A stretch of DNA of 64,000 nt from Microvirga arsenatis. GTDB taxonomy: Bacteria; Pseudomonadota; Alphaproteobacteria; Rhizobiales; Beijerinckiaceae. The translations under genes were made by a program, and so were the position numbers. The stretch is from positions 1 to 64,000 of the forward strand of contig NZ_JAAAXJ010000001.1 of assembly GCF_009910705.1 (NCBI RefSeq), in the 5' to 3' direction. Positions 43,588 to 54,764 of this stretch are shown one piece after another; the first letter of the stretch is position 1; the number at the start of each line of letters is the position of its first letter. The notes under the pieces are model-generated. The model saw only the letters and a program-made list of their open reading frames with translations, was not told the DNA's origin and made no database searches.

Positions 43588-44412
43588 ATGGACATCGAGC
43601 GGCAGGTGGCAAGCCACTATACCCGAGGCGGGCTCGAAGGCGCGATCCTCGACGCACTGGCGAAGAGCGGGAAGAACCCCGACAAGCTCGCCAATACGGA
43701 TCTCTCGGGCATCGACGAGTTCCATCTCGGCTGGTACGCGGAAACCGACGAATTCGCGAGAGAACTCGGTTTCTCGCGCGATTCCCATGTTCTCGACGTC
43801 GGCTCCGGCATCGGCGGGCCGGCGCGGCATCTCGCGGTCGCGCTCGGCTGCCGGGTGACGGGGATCGATCTCACGGAGGAGTTCGTCCGGGTCGCGGCCT
43901 CGCTCACAAGCCGCTGCGGGCTCGCGGATCGGGTCTCCTTCCGTCAGGGAAGCGCCCTGACGCTACCCTTCGAGGATGGCACGTTCCAGGGGGCCGTGCT
44001 CATGCATGTGGGAATGAACATCGCCGACAAGGCGACGCTCTTCTCCGAGATTCGGCGCGTCCTGAAGCCCGGCGCGCGCTTCGGCGTCTATGACATCATG
44101 CGGATCGGCGAGGGCGAGATTCCCTATCCCATGCCCTGGGCGGCGACGCAGGCCACGAGCTTTGTCGAACGGCCGGAGACCTATCGACGGCTTCTGGCGG
44201 CCAACGGCTTCGAGATCGAGAAGGAGCGCAACCGGCGCGACTTCGTCCTCACGTTGGGGCGCGAGATGCGCGAGAAGGTCGCGAGGGAAGGCATGCCGGC
44301 CCTGGGTCTCCATGTCCTCGACGCGGGCATGCCGGAGCGCATCGGCAACGTGATGGCCGTTCTCGAACGCGGCACGATCGCTCCCGTCGAGATGATCGCG
44401 CGGGCGATCTGA
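43588..44412 (+). CDS. SAM-dependent methyltransferase (class I)
   Basis: The 274-residue protein has motif I VLDVGSGIGGPARHLA followed by TGIDLTEEFV, and a later FEDGTFQGAVLMHVGMNI, in the pattern of small-molecule methyltransferases (UbiE/sterol/glycine-sarcosine-type). Substrate unknown. It lies between nadE and gltX with no obvious operon partner. Confidence 0.88.
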   Translation: MDIERQVASHYTRGGLEGAILDALAKSGKNPDKLANTDLSGIDEFHLGWYAETDEFARELGFSRDSHVLDVGSGIGGPARHLAVALGCRVTGIDLTEEFVRVAASLTSRCGLADRVSFRQGSALTLPFEDGTFQGAVLMHVGMNIADKATLFSEIRRVLKPGARFGVYDIMRIGEGEIPYPMPWAATQATSFVERPETYRRLLAANGFEIEKERNRRDFVLTLGREMREKVAREGMPALGLHVLDAGMPERIGNVMAVLERGTIAPVEMIARAI

Positions 44413-44540
44413 GGCGTCTTAAGGCCCAGGTCGGGTCGCAGGCGGGCCCGGGAGGGCTCGTGCGAAAAGCAAGGAGGCATCGGGGTGAAGGGCTTAGCGG
44501 CTCTTGCGCGGCGCGCTGCCCTTCGCCATAGGGTTGGCCC

Positions 44541-45881
44541 ATGTCCAAGCCCATCGTCCGCTTCGCCCCGTCCCCGACCGGGCACATCCATATCGGCAAC
44601 ACCCGCGTCGCCCTGCTCAACGCGCTCTATGCGCGGCGGGAGGGGGGCACCTTCATCCTGCGCTTCGATGATACGGACCTGGCGCGCTCGAAGCAGGAAT
44701 ATGCGGATTCCATCGAGGCGGACCTGCACTGGCTCGGCATCCCGCCCGACGTGATCGTGCGCCAGTCGGAGCGGTTCGCCCTCTACGATGCCGCGGCCGA
44801 GCGGCTGAAGGCAGCCGGGCGCCTCTACCCCTGCTACGAGACGCAGGAGGAGCTGGAATTCCGCCGCAAGCGCCAGCTCGCCCGCGGCCTGCCGCCGATC
44901 TACGACCGGGCGGCCCTGAAGCTCACGGACGAGGATCGGGCGAGGCTCGAAGGGGAGGGGCGCAAGCCCCACTGGCGCTTCCGCCTCGATCCCACCAACG
45001 TCACCTGGGACGATCTCGTGCGCGGCCATTGTCACGTGGATTGCGGCTCGCTCTCCGATCCGGTGCTGGTGCGCGAGGACGGCACCTATCTCTACACCCT
45101 GCCGTCCGTGGTGGACGACATCGACCTCAGGATCACCCACGTGATCCGGGGCGAGGACCATGTGACCAATACGGCGGTGCAGATCCAGATCTTCGAGGCG
45201 CTCGGCGCGAGCGCCCCCGCCTTCGCCCATCACAGCCTGCTGATCACGGCGAGCGGCGAGGGCCTGTCGAAGCGCCTCGGCCACCTCTCGGTGAAGGGCC
45301 TGCGCAATGCCGGTCTCGAGCCGCAGGCTGTGGCCTCGCTCGCGGTGCTGGTCGGCTCGGCCGAGGCCGTGCGCCCCATCGCCGATCTCAACGAGCTCGC
45401 CAGGCTTATCGACTTCTCCCACATCTCCCGCGCGCCGGCGAAGTTCGACGAGAGCGAGCTGGAGCACCTCAACGCCCGTCTCATCCACGAGATGCCCTAT
45501 GAGGCGGCCCGCGAGCGGCTGGCGCAGCTCGGAGCGGATGAGGGCGAGGCGTTCTGGAACGCCGTGCGCGGCAACCTGACCAAGCTCCGCGATGCGGCGG
45601 AATGGGCGAAGGTGGTGCGCGGCCCCGTGGCGCCGGTGATCGAGGATCGCGCCTTCATCGGGGCTGCCGCGGACGTGTTGCCGAGCGAGCCCTGGGATGC
45701 CTCCACCTGGAAGGCCTGGACGGAAGCCGTGAAGGCCGCCACCGGCGTGAAGGGCAAGGCGCTGTTCATGCCCCTGCGACTCGCGCTCACCGGGCTCGAC
45801 CACGGGCCGGAGCTTGGCGCGCTGCTGCCGCTGATCGGACCCGAGCGGGCGAGGGCGCGGCTGGCGGGGCAGGCGGCGTAG
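44541..45881 (+). CDS. gltX: Glutamate-tRNA ligase
   Basis: The 446-residue class I synthetase has HIGH-like HIHIGN (15-20) and FAPSPTG. The KMSKS loop reads GLSKRLG (243-246). Zinc-free. The length is shorter than E. coli GltX (471). Many alphaproteobacteria have two gltX genes, one of which charges tRNA-Gln, and this could be either. The C-terminal anticodon-binding domain is compact (about 90 residues shorter than usual). Confidence 0.93.
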   Translation: MSKPIVRFAPSPTGHIHIGNTRVALLNALYARREGGTFILRFDDTDLARSKQEYADSIEADLHWLGIPPDVIVRQSERFALYDAAAERLKAAGRLYPCYETQEELEFRRKRQLARGLPPIYDRAALKLTDEDRARLEGEGRKPHWRFRLDPTNVTWDDLVRGHCHVDCGSLSDPVLVREDGTYLYTLPSVVDDIDLRITHVIRGEDHVTNTAVQIQIFEALGASAPAFAHHSLLITASGEGLSKRLGHLSVKGLRNAGLEPQAVASLAVLVGSAEAVRPIADLNELARLIDFSHISRAPAKFDESELEHLNARLIHEMPYEAARERLAQLGADEGEAFWNAVRGNLTKLRDAAEWAKVVRGPVAPVIEDRAFIGAAADVLPSEPWDASTWKAWTEAVKAATGVKGKALFMPLRLALTGLDHGPELGALLPLIGPERARARLAGQAA

Positions 45882-45895
45882 AAGCTGGCGCGTTT

Positions 45896-46064
45896 CCCTC
45901 CCCCTTGCGGGGAGGGATGAAGGGTGGGGGTGGCGCGACCGGGTGAGCGGTGGCCCTGCCAGCCGCTGTACATGCCTTGCGTTTCAGGCTTCGGGGAAAG
46001 TGTTTCGACTTTCCGACCCCCACCCGGCCGCTGGCGCGGCCACCCTCCCCGCAAGGGGGAGGGC
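45896..46064. repeat. GC-rich palindromic repeat, family A
   Basis: Arms CCCTCCCCCTTGCGGGGAGGG and CCCTCCCCGCAAGGGGGAGGG are inverted. They lie between convergent gltX and the ABC permease gene, where the repeat may end both transcripts. Confidence 0.7.
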
Positions 46065-46078
46065 ACAGCGCGCAATGC

Positions 46079-46836
46079 TTACGCCTTGATCCGGTACCCC
46101 GTCCTGAAGATCCACCCGATGGCGGCGAGGCAGAGCAGCATGAATGCCAGCGTCATGCCGAGGCTGATGCCCACATCCACGTCGGCGACGCCGTAGAAGC
46201 TCCAGCGGAAGCCGCTGACCAAATACACGACAGGGTTAAAGAGAGCGACCGTCTGCCAGAAGGGCGGCAGCATGTTGATGGAATAGAAGCTGCCGCCGAG
46301 GAAGGCGAGCGGCGTGACGATCATCAGCGGCACCACCTGCAGCTTCTGGAAGCTGTCGGCCCAGATGCCGATGATGAAGCCGAACAGGCTGAAGGTGACG
46401 GAGGTCAGCACCAGGAAGGCGATCATCCAGAGCGGATGCGCGATGGAGAAATCCACGAAGAGGCGCGCCGTGACGAGAATGATCGTGCCGATGATGATCG
46501 ACTTGGTGGCGGCCGCCCCGACATAGCCGATCACGGTCTCCACCGCCGAGATCGGCGCGGAGAGGATCTCGTAGATGGTGCCGGTGAATTTCGGCATGTA
46601 GATGCCGAAGGAGGCGTTGGAGATGCTCTCGGTCAGGATCGAGAGCATGATGAGACCCGGCACGATGAAGGCGCCGTAGCTCACGCCCTCGATGCTGGCC
46701 ATGCGTGAGCCGATGGCCGAGCCGAAGACGATGAAATAGAGCGAGGTGGAGAGCACCGGCGAGGCGATGCTCTGCATGATCGTGCGCCAGGTGCGCGCCA
46801 TCTCGAACAGGTAGATCGCCTTGATTCCGTAGAGGT

Positions 46837-46840
<4 letters not shown>
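46079..46840 (-). CDS. ABC-2 type transporter permease
   Basis: The 253-residue protein has six membrane helices and the ABC-2 signature [17 protein letters not shown] [19 protein letters not shown]. It is of the YadH/NodJ type and pairs with the ATPase just upstream. ATG 46840 overlaps the ATPase stop (ATGA). Possible substrates include drugs or polysaccharides; the sequence does not tell. Confidence 0.9.
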
Positions 46841-47808
<968 letters not shown>

Positions 47809-47864
47809 GCCGGCGTCATAACATGGCAGGCCGAGGTGCGGAATGGAGGCGCTTGCGCCCCTCC

Positions 47865-47949
47865 GTCCTCATCACCGGCCTTGTGCCGGTGATCCCAATC
47901 CGAAAGACGCTTTTCGTATCGAGATGACCGGGACAAGCCCGGTCATGAC
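47865..47949. repeat. Bipartite palindromic repeat, family B
   Basis: ATCACCGGCCTTGTGCCGGTGAT and a diverged GATGACCGGGACAAGCCCGGTCATG, with CCCAATCCGAAAGACGC between. It separates the ABC ATPase gene from the DUF2865 gene. Confidence 0.7.
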
Positions 47950-47962
47950 GTTAGGGAAATTT

Positions 47963-49084
47963 TCAATTCTGGACGTTCGGAACCGGGATCACGTTGGGGG
48001 CGATCACGCGCACCGTCTGCTTCTGGCCGTTGCCGGCCACGACCTCGCGGGTCGCGCCCTCGCCCTTCGCGACGACGGTGCCGGTCTCGATCGATTGCGG
48101 GCCGATGCCCGCCGATTCCCGGCTCGCGGTCGGGGCGGCGGCGGCGGTCTCGGCGGCTTCCTTGGCCTCGTCGTCCGCCTTCTTGTCGGCGGCCTTGCGC
48201 GCGGCCTGCACCTTGGGGCGCGACAGCTCCTCCGCCTTCTCGGCGGTCACGATCAGGTCGCCCTTGCGCTGCTGGAGCATGCTCTCGGCCTTGCGCAGGA
48301 CGACGGCCCAGCTCTCGTTCGGCTTCTTGCAGGCGCAGTTCTCGTCGAAGGTCTTGCGGAACTTGAAGGCGTTGGCCAGCGCCGTATAGGGCTGGTTCGA
48401 GGAGAGCGAGACCGCCCGGCTGAGGCCGTTGTCGCCGCCCGGATAGGCATAGGCGACGGTCTCCGTGCCGGGGCAGAGGGACTGGCACATCTCGTTGGCG
48501 CTCTGGCCGCCGCCCGGCGGGGTGGTCAGGGGGAAGAATGAGCCGTCGCAGGTCCGCACGCAGATCAGGCGCCCGCCGCCCATGGCGGTCTGGCCCTCGT
48601 CGGCGATGATCGGCTGCCCCTCGGGCATGATCTCCTGCTGGGGCTGCTGGCGCGGGCCGCCGAACAGCTGCTCGAAGAAGCCGCGGGGATCGGCGGAGCA
48701 GGTCTGCTGCACGGCCACCTGCAGCTGGCGGCGGCGGGCGTCGATCTCGCCGGCGTCGACGGCCTGGGCGGCGAGGCGGGCATAGCCGGCCTCGAGCTGG
48801 CGGATCTGCCCGGCGATGGAGCCGCATTCGGCCGGGGCCGGGCCCGACAGGAAGCCGAGGGGGCCGCGCTCGCAGCCGATGTTGCGGTAATAGGCGACGA
48901 GGCGGTTGATCTCCGCCCGCTGGGCCTGCATCTGGCCCGTCGGTGCGTTGCCGCCGCTGCGCTCCAGGGCCGCCAGTTCCGCCCGGAAGCGTTGGCATTG
49001 CGCGGACTGGGCGAGGGCCGCCTGCCCCGCGGCCAGGAAGGCCGTCAGGGCGATGAGGGAGCGGAGAAAAGATGTCTTTGTCAT
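47963..49084 (-). CDS. DUF2865 secreted protein
   Basis: The 373-residue protein has a signal peptide (to about 25, ALAQS). It carries many Cys, including LICVRTCDGSFFPLTT and NEMCQSLCPGTETVAYAY, the core pattern of DUF2865. An Ala/Glu/Lys-rich linker precedes the final C-terminal ~50 residues. The family is found in Hyphomicrobiales and has no assigned function. Probably periplasmic. Confidence 0.88.
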   Translation of the reverse strand: MTKTSFLRSLIALTAFLAAGQAALAQSAQCQRFRAELAALERSGGNAPTGQMQAQRAEINRLVAYYRNIGCERGPLGFLSGPAPAECGSIAGQIRQLEAGYARLAAQAVDAGEIDARRRQLQVAVQQTCSADPRGFFEQLFGGPRQQPQQEIMPEGQPIIADEGQTAMGGGRLICVRTCDGSFFPLTTPPGGGQSANEMCQSLCPGTETVAYAYPGGDNGLSRAVSLSSNQPYTALANAFKFRKTFDENCACKKPNESWAVVLRKAESMLQQRKGDLIVTAEKAEELSRPKVQAARKAADKKADDEAKEAAETAAAAPTASRESAGIGPQSIETGTVVAKGEGATREVVAGNGQKQTVRVIAPNVIPVPNVQN

Positions 49085-49236
49085 GAAGCTGATCGCAGAA
49101 CCGGTCCGTAGGGCACCATATGCCAGGCTGGCATGTCATGTGACGCCCGAATTTGACCCTATTGTGATAACGCCTTGCTCACTTCGACCGCAACTGTATA
49201 GCTTTCGTGCGACAGCGGCTTTCGAAGAGATCCTGC

Positions 49237-49620
49237 ATGTACTCCCATACGACGGTTGGAGCAAATGACCTTGCCCGAGCGCGGGCCTTCTACGAGGCGG
49301 TTTTCGCCCCGCTCGGCCTTGAGATGGTGTACTCCGACGACACGTACCTAGCCTGGGCAGGGCCTGGCAGGCCACCACAGTTCTTCGTGGGCAAGCCTTT
49401 CAACGGCGAGAGATCCAGCCCAGGCAACGGGTTCATGATCGCGCTGCTCGCGCCCAGGCGAAGCGCCGTCGATGCGTGCCATGCGGCAGCCCTGGAGCAG
49501 GGCGGAACGGACGAAGGCAGACCGGGCCTGCGGCCGCATTACCATAAAGACTACTACGGCGCTTACTTTCGCGATCTCGACGGCAACAAGATCTGCGTCG
49601 TCTGCCATCAGCCCGAATAG
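49237..49620 (+). CDS. VOC-family protein (glyoxalase/bleomycin resistance fold)
   Basis: The 127-residue single VOC domain begins MYSHTTVGANDLARARAFYE and ends with YYGAYFRDLDGNKICVVCH. A His at position 4 and acidic residues near 120 may bind metal, but the enzyme type is not identifiable. The ATG at 49237 is preferred to the longer ORF, whose extra 10 residues are basic and unlike the family. Confidence 0.88.
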   Translation: MYSHTTVGANDLARARAFYEAVFAPLGLEMVYSDDTYLAWAGPGRPPQFFVGKPFNGERSSPGNGFMIALLAPRRSAVDACHAAALEQGGTDEGRPGLRPHYHKDYYGAYFRDLDGNKICVVCHQPE

Positions 49621-49682
49621 CCTCTCGTCAAAGGCCTGAACCATCCCCACATGAGAGCGTAACGGTGGGAGACGAACCGACG

Positions 49683-50189
49683 ATGCTTGCCCGAATCGCC
49701 TTAGGCTTGACCCTTACCCTGGCTGCCGCAACCGGCGCCGCGGCCCAGGAGCCGGACCTGATCTTCAAGAAGTCCACGGTGTGGCGGGCCCTCACCCCCG
49801 ACGACAAGCTCGCCGTGTACGGGATCGACGATCCCGCGGTGGAGGGCGTGGCCTGCCACTACACGACCCCGGAGCGCGGCGGCATCTCCGGCACCCTGGG
49901 GGTGGCGGAGGAGGTCTCCGACATCTCGCTCGCCTGCCGGCAGGTGGGCCCGGTGAAGTTCAGGCAGAAATTCGGCCAGGGCGACGTGGTGTTCAGCGAG
50001 CGCCGGTCCCTGATCTTCAAGAAGATGCAGATCGTCCGCGGCTGCGACGTGAAGCGCAACACCCTGGTCTACATGGTCTATTCGGACCGGCCCATCGAGG
50101 GCTCGCCCAAGAACTCCACCTCGACCGTTCCCCTGATGCCCTGGGGCACCGAAGTGCCGCCGAAATGCGGTGAGTGGCTCAACAAGTAG
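49683..50189 (+). CDS. CreA family protein
   Basis: The 168-residue protein has a signal peptide (to about 21). The mature part contains DPAVEGVACHYTTPERGG, DISLACRQVGPV and RGCDVKRNTLVYMVYSDRP, the signature blocks of CreA. It is periplasmic, with unknown function despite its name. GTG at 49665 could add six residues; ATG 49683 fits the family start better. Confidence 0.9.
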   Translation: MLARIALGLTLTLAAATGAAAQEPDLIFKKSTVWRALTPDDKLAVYGIDDPAVEGVACHYTTPERGGISGTLGVAEEVSDISLACRQVGPVKFRQKFGQGDVVFSERRSLIFKKMQIVRGCDVKRNTLVYMVYSDRPIEGSPKNSTSTVPLMPWGTEVPPKCGEWLNK

Positions 50190-50264
50190 GATGGGCGAAG
50201 ACGGGCCGGTCGGACATTCATCAGGAATCCTGGAGGTCGGTTGAGGACAGGAACTACTCTGGTC

Positions 50265-50352
50265 GTCATGGCCGGCCTCGTGCCGGCCATCCCGATCGGA
50301 AAAGCGCTGCGCTTCAAGCAATCGGGATCACCGGCACAAGGCCGGTGATGAC
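50265..50352. repeat. Bipartite palindromic repeat, family B, inverted orientation
   Basis: ATGGCCGGCCTCGTGCCGGCCAT, CCCGATCGGAAAAGC, then ATCACCGGCACAAGGCCGGTGAT. Relative to 29830 the two hairpin modules are swapped in order, as if the whole unit were flipped while the central spacer was not. Confidence 0.75.
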
Positions 50353-50376
50353 GTGCGGGTGAGTATGCAACTCCCC

Positions 50377-50988
50377 TCAGACAGAACCTTCGTTCAGCAG
50401 CAGCCTCGCGGCCGTCGCCCACATGATGAGCCCGATGGCGACCTCGAGGATCCGCCATGTGGCCGGCCGGGCGAAGAGGGGCTTGAGCAGGCGGGCGCCG
50501 AAGCCGAGGGAGAAGAAGAAGGTGAAGGAGGCCAGCACGGCCCCCGCGCCGAACAGGCCCTTGCCCCCGTCGAACTGGGTTGAGATCGAGCCGATCAGGA
50601 CCACCGTGTCGAGATAGACGTGAGGGTTGAGCCAGGTGAGGGCCAGGCAGGTGAGAACCGCCCGGCGCAGCCCGCCCGGCGCCGCCTCGGAGGGCCTCAG
50701 GAATTCGGGCTTGAACGCCGCCATGAAGCTGCGGGCGCCATAGGCGAGAAGGAAGGCGACGCCGCCATACAGCAGAACCGTCTCGGCCCAGGGCAGGCTT
50801 GCGCTGAGTTGGGCGAACCCGGACACCCCGGCCAGGATGAGCACCGCATCGGACAGCGCGCAGGTGAGGCACACGGCCAGCACATGCTCGCCGCGCAGGC
50901 CTATGCGCAGGACGAAGGCGTTCTGGGCCCCGATGGGAAGGATGAGGCTGAGACCGAGGAGGAAGCCGGCAAGGAGAGGGGATGTCAT
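50377..50988 (-). CDS. LysE/ArgO-family basic amino acid exporter
   Basis: The 203-residue protein has about six membrane helices. It begins with GFLLGLSLILPIGAQNAFVL, where PIGAQNAF is the typical ArgO/LysE motif, and includes LTWLNPHVYLDTVVLIGS in the second half. It is divergent from a LysR regulator of the ArgP/LysG type, the standard arrangement for control of Lys or Arg export. Confidence 0.92.
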   Translation of the reverse strand: MTSPLLAGFLLGLSLILPIGAQNAFVLRIGLRGEHVLAVCLTCALSDAVLILAGVSGFAQLSASLPWAETVLLYGGVAFLLAYGARSFMAAFKPEFLRPSEAAPGGLRRAVLTCLALTWLNPHVYLDTVVLIGSISTQFDGGKGLFGAGAVLASFTFFFSLGFGARLLKPLFARPATWRILEVAIGLIMWATAARLLLNEGSV

Positions 50989-51049
50989 GTCGATGGTCCG
51001 GGAGGGAGTCGACGCTTCCTAGGGCGGGCTCTAGGATTAGGACAGTTAA

Positions 51050-51075
51050 AGTCTCTCAAGCCGGTTTAGAGAAAC
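51050..51075. promoter_or_regulatory. Dyad operator between the exporter and its LysR regulator
   Basis: AGTCTCTCAA and TTTAGAGAAACT form an inverted repeat around GCCGG. It sits in the 94-base divergent gap, ending 7 bases before the regulator's ATG, and suits binding by a LysR dimer and autoregulation. Confidence 0.5.
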
Positions 51076-51082
51076 TGATCCG

Positions 51083-51985
51083 ATGCTGGACTACGCCCTC
51101 CTCTCCGCCCTCGCCGCCGTGGTGCGCACCGGCAGCTTCGAGCGGGCGGCCGAGCAGCTGAGCGTCACGCCCTCGGCGGTCTCCCAGAGGATCAAGCTCC
51201 TGGAGGAGCGGATCGGGGCCGTTCTCGTCGTGCGGGGCCAGCCGTGCCTGGCGACCGAGGCCGGGCAGCGCCTGTGCCAGCACGTGGAGCAGGTGGCTCT
51301 CCTGGAAAGCTCCCTGCGCCAGAGCCTGCCCGGGCTCCAGCCCGAAACCCGCCCGGTGACCCTTCGCATCGCAGTCAATGCGGACAGCCTCGCCACCTGG
51401 TTCATCCCGGCCATGGCCCAGACGGACGGTTTCCTGTTCGACCTCGTGGTGGACGACCAGGACCACAGCGCCGAATGGCTGCGGCGCGGCGAGGTGGTGG
51501 CGGCCGTGACCTCGCACGGCAAGCCCATCCAGGGGTGCAATTCCCACCCCCTGGGCACCCTGCGCTATCTGGCGACGGCCAGCCCGGACTTCGTGAGGCG
51601 TTGGCTGCCGGATGGGCTGAACGAGCGGTCGGCGGCCGGCGCGCCGTGCCTCGTCTTCAGCCGGAAGGATCAGCTGCAGGCGATCTGGCTGCGGCGGGCG
51701 CTGGGCGTGGATGTCAGGCCGCCCGTCCACTGGCTGCCGTCATCCCAGGCCTTCGTGGATGCGGCTCTTGCGGGACTGGGCTGGGGGATGAACCTGGAAA
51801 CGGTGGTTCGGGACCATATCCGGGCAGGGCGCCTCGTCGCGCTGGAGCCGTCGGAGCCCCTGGAGGTGCCGCTGTTCTGGCAGCAGAGCCGGATCGTCGG
51901 TCCTCTGCTGGCGGATGTGACGCGGGCCGTCCTGGGGACGGCCCGAACCCTGCTGGCCCCGATGGGGCCGCCCAAGAGGTCGTGA
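51083..51985 (+). CDS. argP: LysR-type regulator of amino-acid export (ArgP/LysG type)
   Basis: The 300-residue protein has an N-terminal winged helix (AALAAVVRTGSFERAAEQLS and VTPSAVSQRIKLLEERIGAVL) and the periplasmic-binding-like effector domain. The wording of its HTH (FERAAEQLSVTPSAVSQRIK) matches the ArgP/LysG/IciA subgroup. It should activate the divergent exporter in response to Lys or Arg. No ribosome site is obvious; GAAACTGATCCG precedes ATG. Confidence 0.92.
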   Translation: MLDYALLSALAAVVRTGSFERAAEQLSVTPSAVSQRIKLLEERIGAVLVVRGQPCLATEAGQRLCQHVEQVALLESSLRQSLPGLQPETRPVTLRIAVNADSLATWFIPAMAQTDGFLFDLVVDDQDHSAEWLRRGEVVAAVTSHGKPIQGCNSHPLGTLRYLATASPDFVRRWLPDGLNERSAAGAPCLVFSRKDQLQAIWLRRALGVDVRPPVHWLPSSQAFVDAALAGLGWGMNLETVVRDHIRAGRLVALEPSEPLEVPLFWQQSRIVGPLLADVTRAVLGTARTLLAPMGPPKRS

Positions 51986-51989
51986 GGCC

Positions 51990-52313
51990 TCAGTTCGAGC
52001 AGGTGACGGAGACCGGCGGCTGCTTCGGGCCAAGGGACGCCTTCTGGATGGTGCCCGTCACCTCGTCGGGCGAGACCTGCCGGAAGGCGACGGCCCTGGC
52101 GTAGCCGTGGGCCTCGCACCAGGCGTTTGCCACAACTTGGCCACAAGCCTGGTTTGAGATGAGGCATTCCGCAACGCCATAGCCGTCGGCGGCGGGAACC
52201 ATGAAGGTCGCTTCGGTCGAGGAGGCCTTGGTGCCGTTGGGAAGCAGCGTCAGGGACGCGGCGGCAAAAAACACGACAGTACCCATTCCGAGCATGGCGA
52301 ATGCGCGGCGCAT
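51990..52313 (-). CDS. Small secreted hypothetical protein
   Basis: A 107-residue protein with a signal-anchor or signal peptide (about 5-28, FAMLGMGTVVFFAAASLTLL). The mature domain contains ECLISNQACGQVVANAWCEA, with three Cys plus one at the very end (SVTCSN). GAGG lies 6 bases before ATG 52313; an alternative start at 52325 would add four residues. No family is recognised. Confidence 0.65.
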   Translation of the reverse strand: MRRAFAMLGMGTVVFFAAASLTLLPNGTKASSTEATFMVPAADGYGVAECLISNQACGQVVANAWCEAHGYARAVAFRQVSPDEVTGTIQKASLGPKQPPVSVTCSN

Positions 52314-52606
52314 CGAAGACCTCATTGGTTGAACTCGTGCCAATATGTCACGAGTGTGCGTGAACAAAGCTCTAACGCGCTTGGCCGGAACGCGTTTCAT
52401 GCGGCCCTGCAAATTAAACATGATTACCAAATCGGTAATCTTGACGTCTCCGGCCTGAAAAGGCATTGATGGCTTCATGAACACGGCAACGATCCTCATT
52501 TCCGGGATTATTTGCGGCTAGCGCACTTCGCTGGCTGGAGCCGTCTCGTTCTCGTTCCAAGATCGAAACCACCCTCCGGCCTGCGGCCTGACAGGGGTAT
52601 GGTTTC

Positions 52607-54076
<1,470 letters not shown>

Positions 54077-54118
54077 GGTGCGGCCGCGGGCACAATCACC
54101 CCTCTGCTTCCCTCTGTC

Positions 54119-54217
54119 CTCATCCTGAGGAGGCGCGCAGCGCCGTCTCGAAGGATCGTCCAGTGCCCTCTGGATCATCCTTCGAGACGCAGACTGCGTC
54201 TGCTCCTCAGGATGAGG
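54119..54217. repeat. Long inverted repeat (cruciform), family C
   Basis: Left arm CCTCATCCTGAGGAG...GTCTCGAAGGAT and right arm ATCCTTCGAGAC...CTCCTCAGGATGAGG are almost fully complementary over about 38 bases. This is a known type of rhizobial intergenic repeat. It lies within the cysS-GNAT-cimA run, between the first two genes. Confidence 0.8.
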
Positions 54218-54254
54218 GGATTGGAAGACATTGTCGATCAGAGGGGACACGCTG

Positions 54255-54764
54255 ATGGGACAGGCCGTGCCGAAGCCGGGGCTTCGCCCCTTCCTGCCCT
54301 CCGACCTGCCCACGCTCGTCGAGATCTTCGAGGAGAGCATCGCGGAGCTTACGGGCGAGGATTACAGCGAGAGCCAGCAGGAGGCCTGGATGGCTCTTGC
54401 CGAGGACGATTCCTTCGCCGAGACGCTCGCGAAGGGCCTCACCCTGGTGGCCACCCTGGAAGGCTCGCCCGTCGGCTTCATTGCGCTCAAAGGCGGCGAG
54501 CAGATCGCGCTCTTCCATGTGCATCCGGCCGTGGCCGGGCAGGGGATCGGCACCATGCTCTACGATGCGGTGGAAAAGCTCGCCGGCGCGCGCGGCGCCA
54601 CGCGCCTCGTGGCGGAGGTGAGCGACAACGCGCAGCCCTTCTTCCAGAAGCACGGCTTCCAGCCGCAGCGCCGCAACACCATGCCGCTCGGCGACGAATG
54701 GCTCGGCACCACCACCATGGAAAAGCGCCTGGCGCCGCCCGAAGACAGGACCTTGTCGTCATGA
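54255..54764 (+). CDS. GNAT family N-acetyltransferase
   Basis: The 169-residue protein has a GNAT domain; the CoA-binding motif A reads LFHVHPAVAGQGIGTMLY and motif B includes QPFFQKHGF. GAGGGG lies 8 bases upstream of ATG. It overlaps the cimA start as ATGA. The substrate is unknown. The cysS-GNAT-cimA order is seen in related genomes by my recollection. Confidence 0.88.
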   Translation: MGQAVPKPGLRPFLPSDLPTLVEIFEESIAELTGEDYSESQQEAWMALAEDDSFAETLAKGLTLVATLEGSPVGFIALKGGEQIALFHVHPAVAGQGIGTMLYDAVEKLAGARGATRLVAEVSDNAQPFFQKHGFQPQRRNTMPLGDEWLGTTTMEKRLAPPEDRTLSS

